A stretch of 64,000 nt of DNA from Anaerolineae bacterium (GTDB taxonomy: Bacteria > Chloroflexota > Anaerolineae > Aggregatilineales > Aggregatilineaceae), in NCBI GenBank assembly GCA_027494015.1, contig JAOSJP010000012.1:124001-188000 (forward strand), read 5' to 3'. Shown piece after piece: positions 63,049-64,000 of this stretch. A model generated the notes under the pieces. That model had not been told where the DNA came from. It saw nothing but the letters and a program-made list of their open reading frames with translations, and searched no databases. A program made the translations under genes and the position numbers. Every line of letters begins with the position of its first letter. The stretch's first letter is position 1.

Positions 63049-64000
63049 ATGAAAAGATTAAAGCTCAATCCCGCACCGTATCTGCTGATCCTGCCCTCAT
63101 TCATTTACCTGGCCGTGTTCTTCGCCTGGCCGATGGCGCGCTCGCTGCAACTGGCCTTCGTGCGCGACAGCCCGATTCTGCCCGTGCTCAGCGAGCCGCA
63201 GGAGAAGGCCGATGTCGTCGGGCACCTGGAAATGCAGGTGGATGTGGCGGTGGTGGATCGCATCAAGCGCGACGAGGTGCTGCCCAACGGGCGCACGCGC
63301 CCCGTTTACTGGTTCAAGATCGCCAGCGAGACCGAGAGCGGAGAGCCGGTTGAGGGCTGGGTGCACCAGAAGAACCTGTTCATCAAGTCGCGCACCGAGT
63401 CGGACACAGCCCGCGTGGTCAGCGGGGAGGGCGCGAAAGAGTGGACGCTCGATTACGTCAGGCGCATGGTCAACGACTACCGCTTCCGCGAGGCGCTGCG
63501 CACCACGCTGCTGCTGATCGTGTTCATTCTGCCGATCCAGTTCGTGCTGGCCATCGTCATGGCCCTGGTGCTGCAATCGCAACTGCGGGGCAACAGCCTG
63601 TTCCTGTACATCTACGCCATCCCGCTGGGCATCTCCGACCTGGCCGCCGGCCTGGTCTGGGTGACGATCTTCACCCAGCGCGGTTATCTGAACACCCTGC
63701 TCACCAGGTTGGGGCTTATTGATCAGCCGTATATCTTTCTTTCTGCGGAGAACCAGCATTGGATGATCGTGGCGATTGTGCTGGCCGAGGTCTGGCGGGC
63801 CACATCTATTGTGATGGTCATCGTCGTGTCCGGCTTGCAGGCCATCCCGCGCGAATATCTGGAGGCGGGCGAGCTGTTCGGGGCCAGCCTGTGGCAGCGC
63901 CTGCGCCACATCACCTTGCCGCTGCTCAAGCCCAGCTTGCAGGTGGCGCTCATCCTGCGCACGATCCTGGCGTTTCAGGTGTTCGCGGTGGTGGTGGCCA
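63049..64000 (+). CDS. Sugar ABC transporter permease (MalF type) with extracytoplasmic SH3-like insertion, 3' end outside window
   Basis: ATG 63049 (SD AGCGGAAGGG) opens a frame that runs off the window (317 codons seen). It starts with a membrane span (YLLILPSFIYLAVFFAWPMA, residues 11-30). Residues about 41-130 form an inserted soluble domain with beta-rich sequence (KADVVGHLEMQVDVAVVDRIKRDEVLPNG, RPVYWFKIASE, PVEGWVHQKNLFI), resembling bacterial SH3-like domains. Then five spans are visible, and the EAA loop LEAGELFGASLWQRLRHITLPLLKPS. Permeases of this type have short outside loops except MalF, so the insertion is notable; it may contact the binding protein or cell wall. It is the third gene of the LacI-controlled operon. 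Confidence 0.85.
   Translation, partial: MKRLKLNPAPYLLILPSFIYLAVFFAWPMARSLQLAFVRDSPILPVLSEPQEKADVVGHLEMQVDVAVVDRIKRDEVLPNGRTRPVYWFKIASETESGEPVEGWVHQKNLFIKSRTESDTARVVSGEGAKEWTLDYVRRMVNDYRFREALRTTLLLIVFILPIQFVLAIVMALVLQSQLRGNSLFLYIYAIPLGISDLAAGLVWVTIFTQRGYLNTLLTRLGLIDQPYIFLSAENQHWMIVAIVLAEVWRATSIVMVIVVSGLQAIPREYLEAGELFGASLWQRLRHITLPLLKPSLQVALILRTILAFQVFAVVVA

Overview
This is a GC-rich (roughly 65%) bacterial contig packed with sugar ABC transporters, LacI/DeoR regulators, glycosidases, compatible-solute enzymes, a tungsten-type aldehyde:ferredoxin oxidoreductase and arsenic/iron genes. Gene content, codon use and the many short C/G-rich intergenic repeats suggest an anaerobic or facultative member of the Chloroflexota, close to Anaerolineae; this is inference, as no rRNA or other taxonomic marker is present. 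I saw no tRNA, rRNA or CRISPR array.

Layout. 0-5 kb: partial NmrA-like reductase, an IS5-family element, an orphan sugar-binding protein, a small membrane protein and an MFS transporter. 5.4-12.4 kb: a methylpentose-type module (DeoR regulator, rhamnulokinase, tungsten AOR, class II aldolase, MoaD-like protein) with a nickel-pincer LarA racemase behind it. Together they could take rhamnulose to DHAP plus lactate, oxidising lactaldehyde with ferredoxin. 13-17 kb: duplicated anion-type ABC permease with its ATPase, and a PAC2 protein. 17-27 kb: a sulfated-glycan locus (anaerobic sulfatase maturase, mutarotase-like protein, sugar ABC transporter, LacI; divergent Cys-type sulfatase and sugar epimerase). 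27-34 kb: frameshifted CorA, an arsenic operon (ArsR, thioredoxin-like, ArsP-like permease, ACR3) and a RecB-like nuclease. 34-37.4 kb: convergent, overlapping trehalose synthesis genes and a PfkB-like protein that has lost its catalytic motif. 37.5-44.4 kb: five consecutive reading frames broken by single-base indels. The first two, a DsrE-like protein and an ArsM-like methyltransferase, also carry an in-frame TGA exactly at a conserved cysteine. The methyltransferase TGA is followed by a hairpin that fits the bacterial SECIS rules as I recall them. 44.4-48 kb: PNPOx-fold protein, TSUP transporter, CehA-like PHP hydrolase destroyed at its N-terminus by a poly-G/poly-C tract (assembly artefact), DtxR regulator. 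48-52 kb: Fe(III) ABC transporter. 52-55 kb: deazaflavin-type reductase and a 714-residue unknown protein. 55.8-60.4 kb: probable glucosylglycerate-type compatible-solute module (GH63-like, GH13_18 phosphorylase, GT4). 60.4-64 kb: LacI regulator with two well-formed operators, sugar-binding protein and the start of a permease carrying an SH3-like insertion.

The intergenic DNA is dominated by a few palindromic repeat families, often assembled in a fixed modular order and once nested: a ~34-bp element with arms AGACTTCCGAAG (8 copies), a ~30-bp GTAGGGGC... palindrome (5 copies), a GCAGCAGAGCAGCGCCCC module, and a ~100-bp element bounded by GGTTTACCTCACCCCC and its complement. The strongest lead is the possible selenocysteine pair at 37.5-38.7 kb. 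It must be weighed against the poor base quality evident in that stretch.
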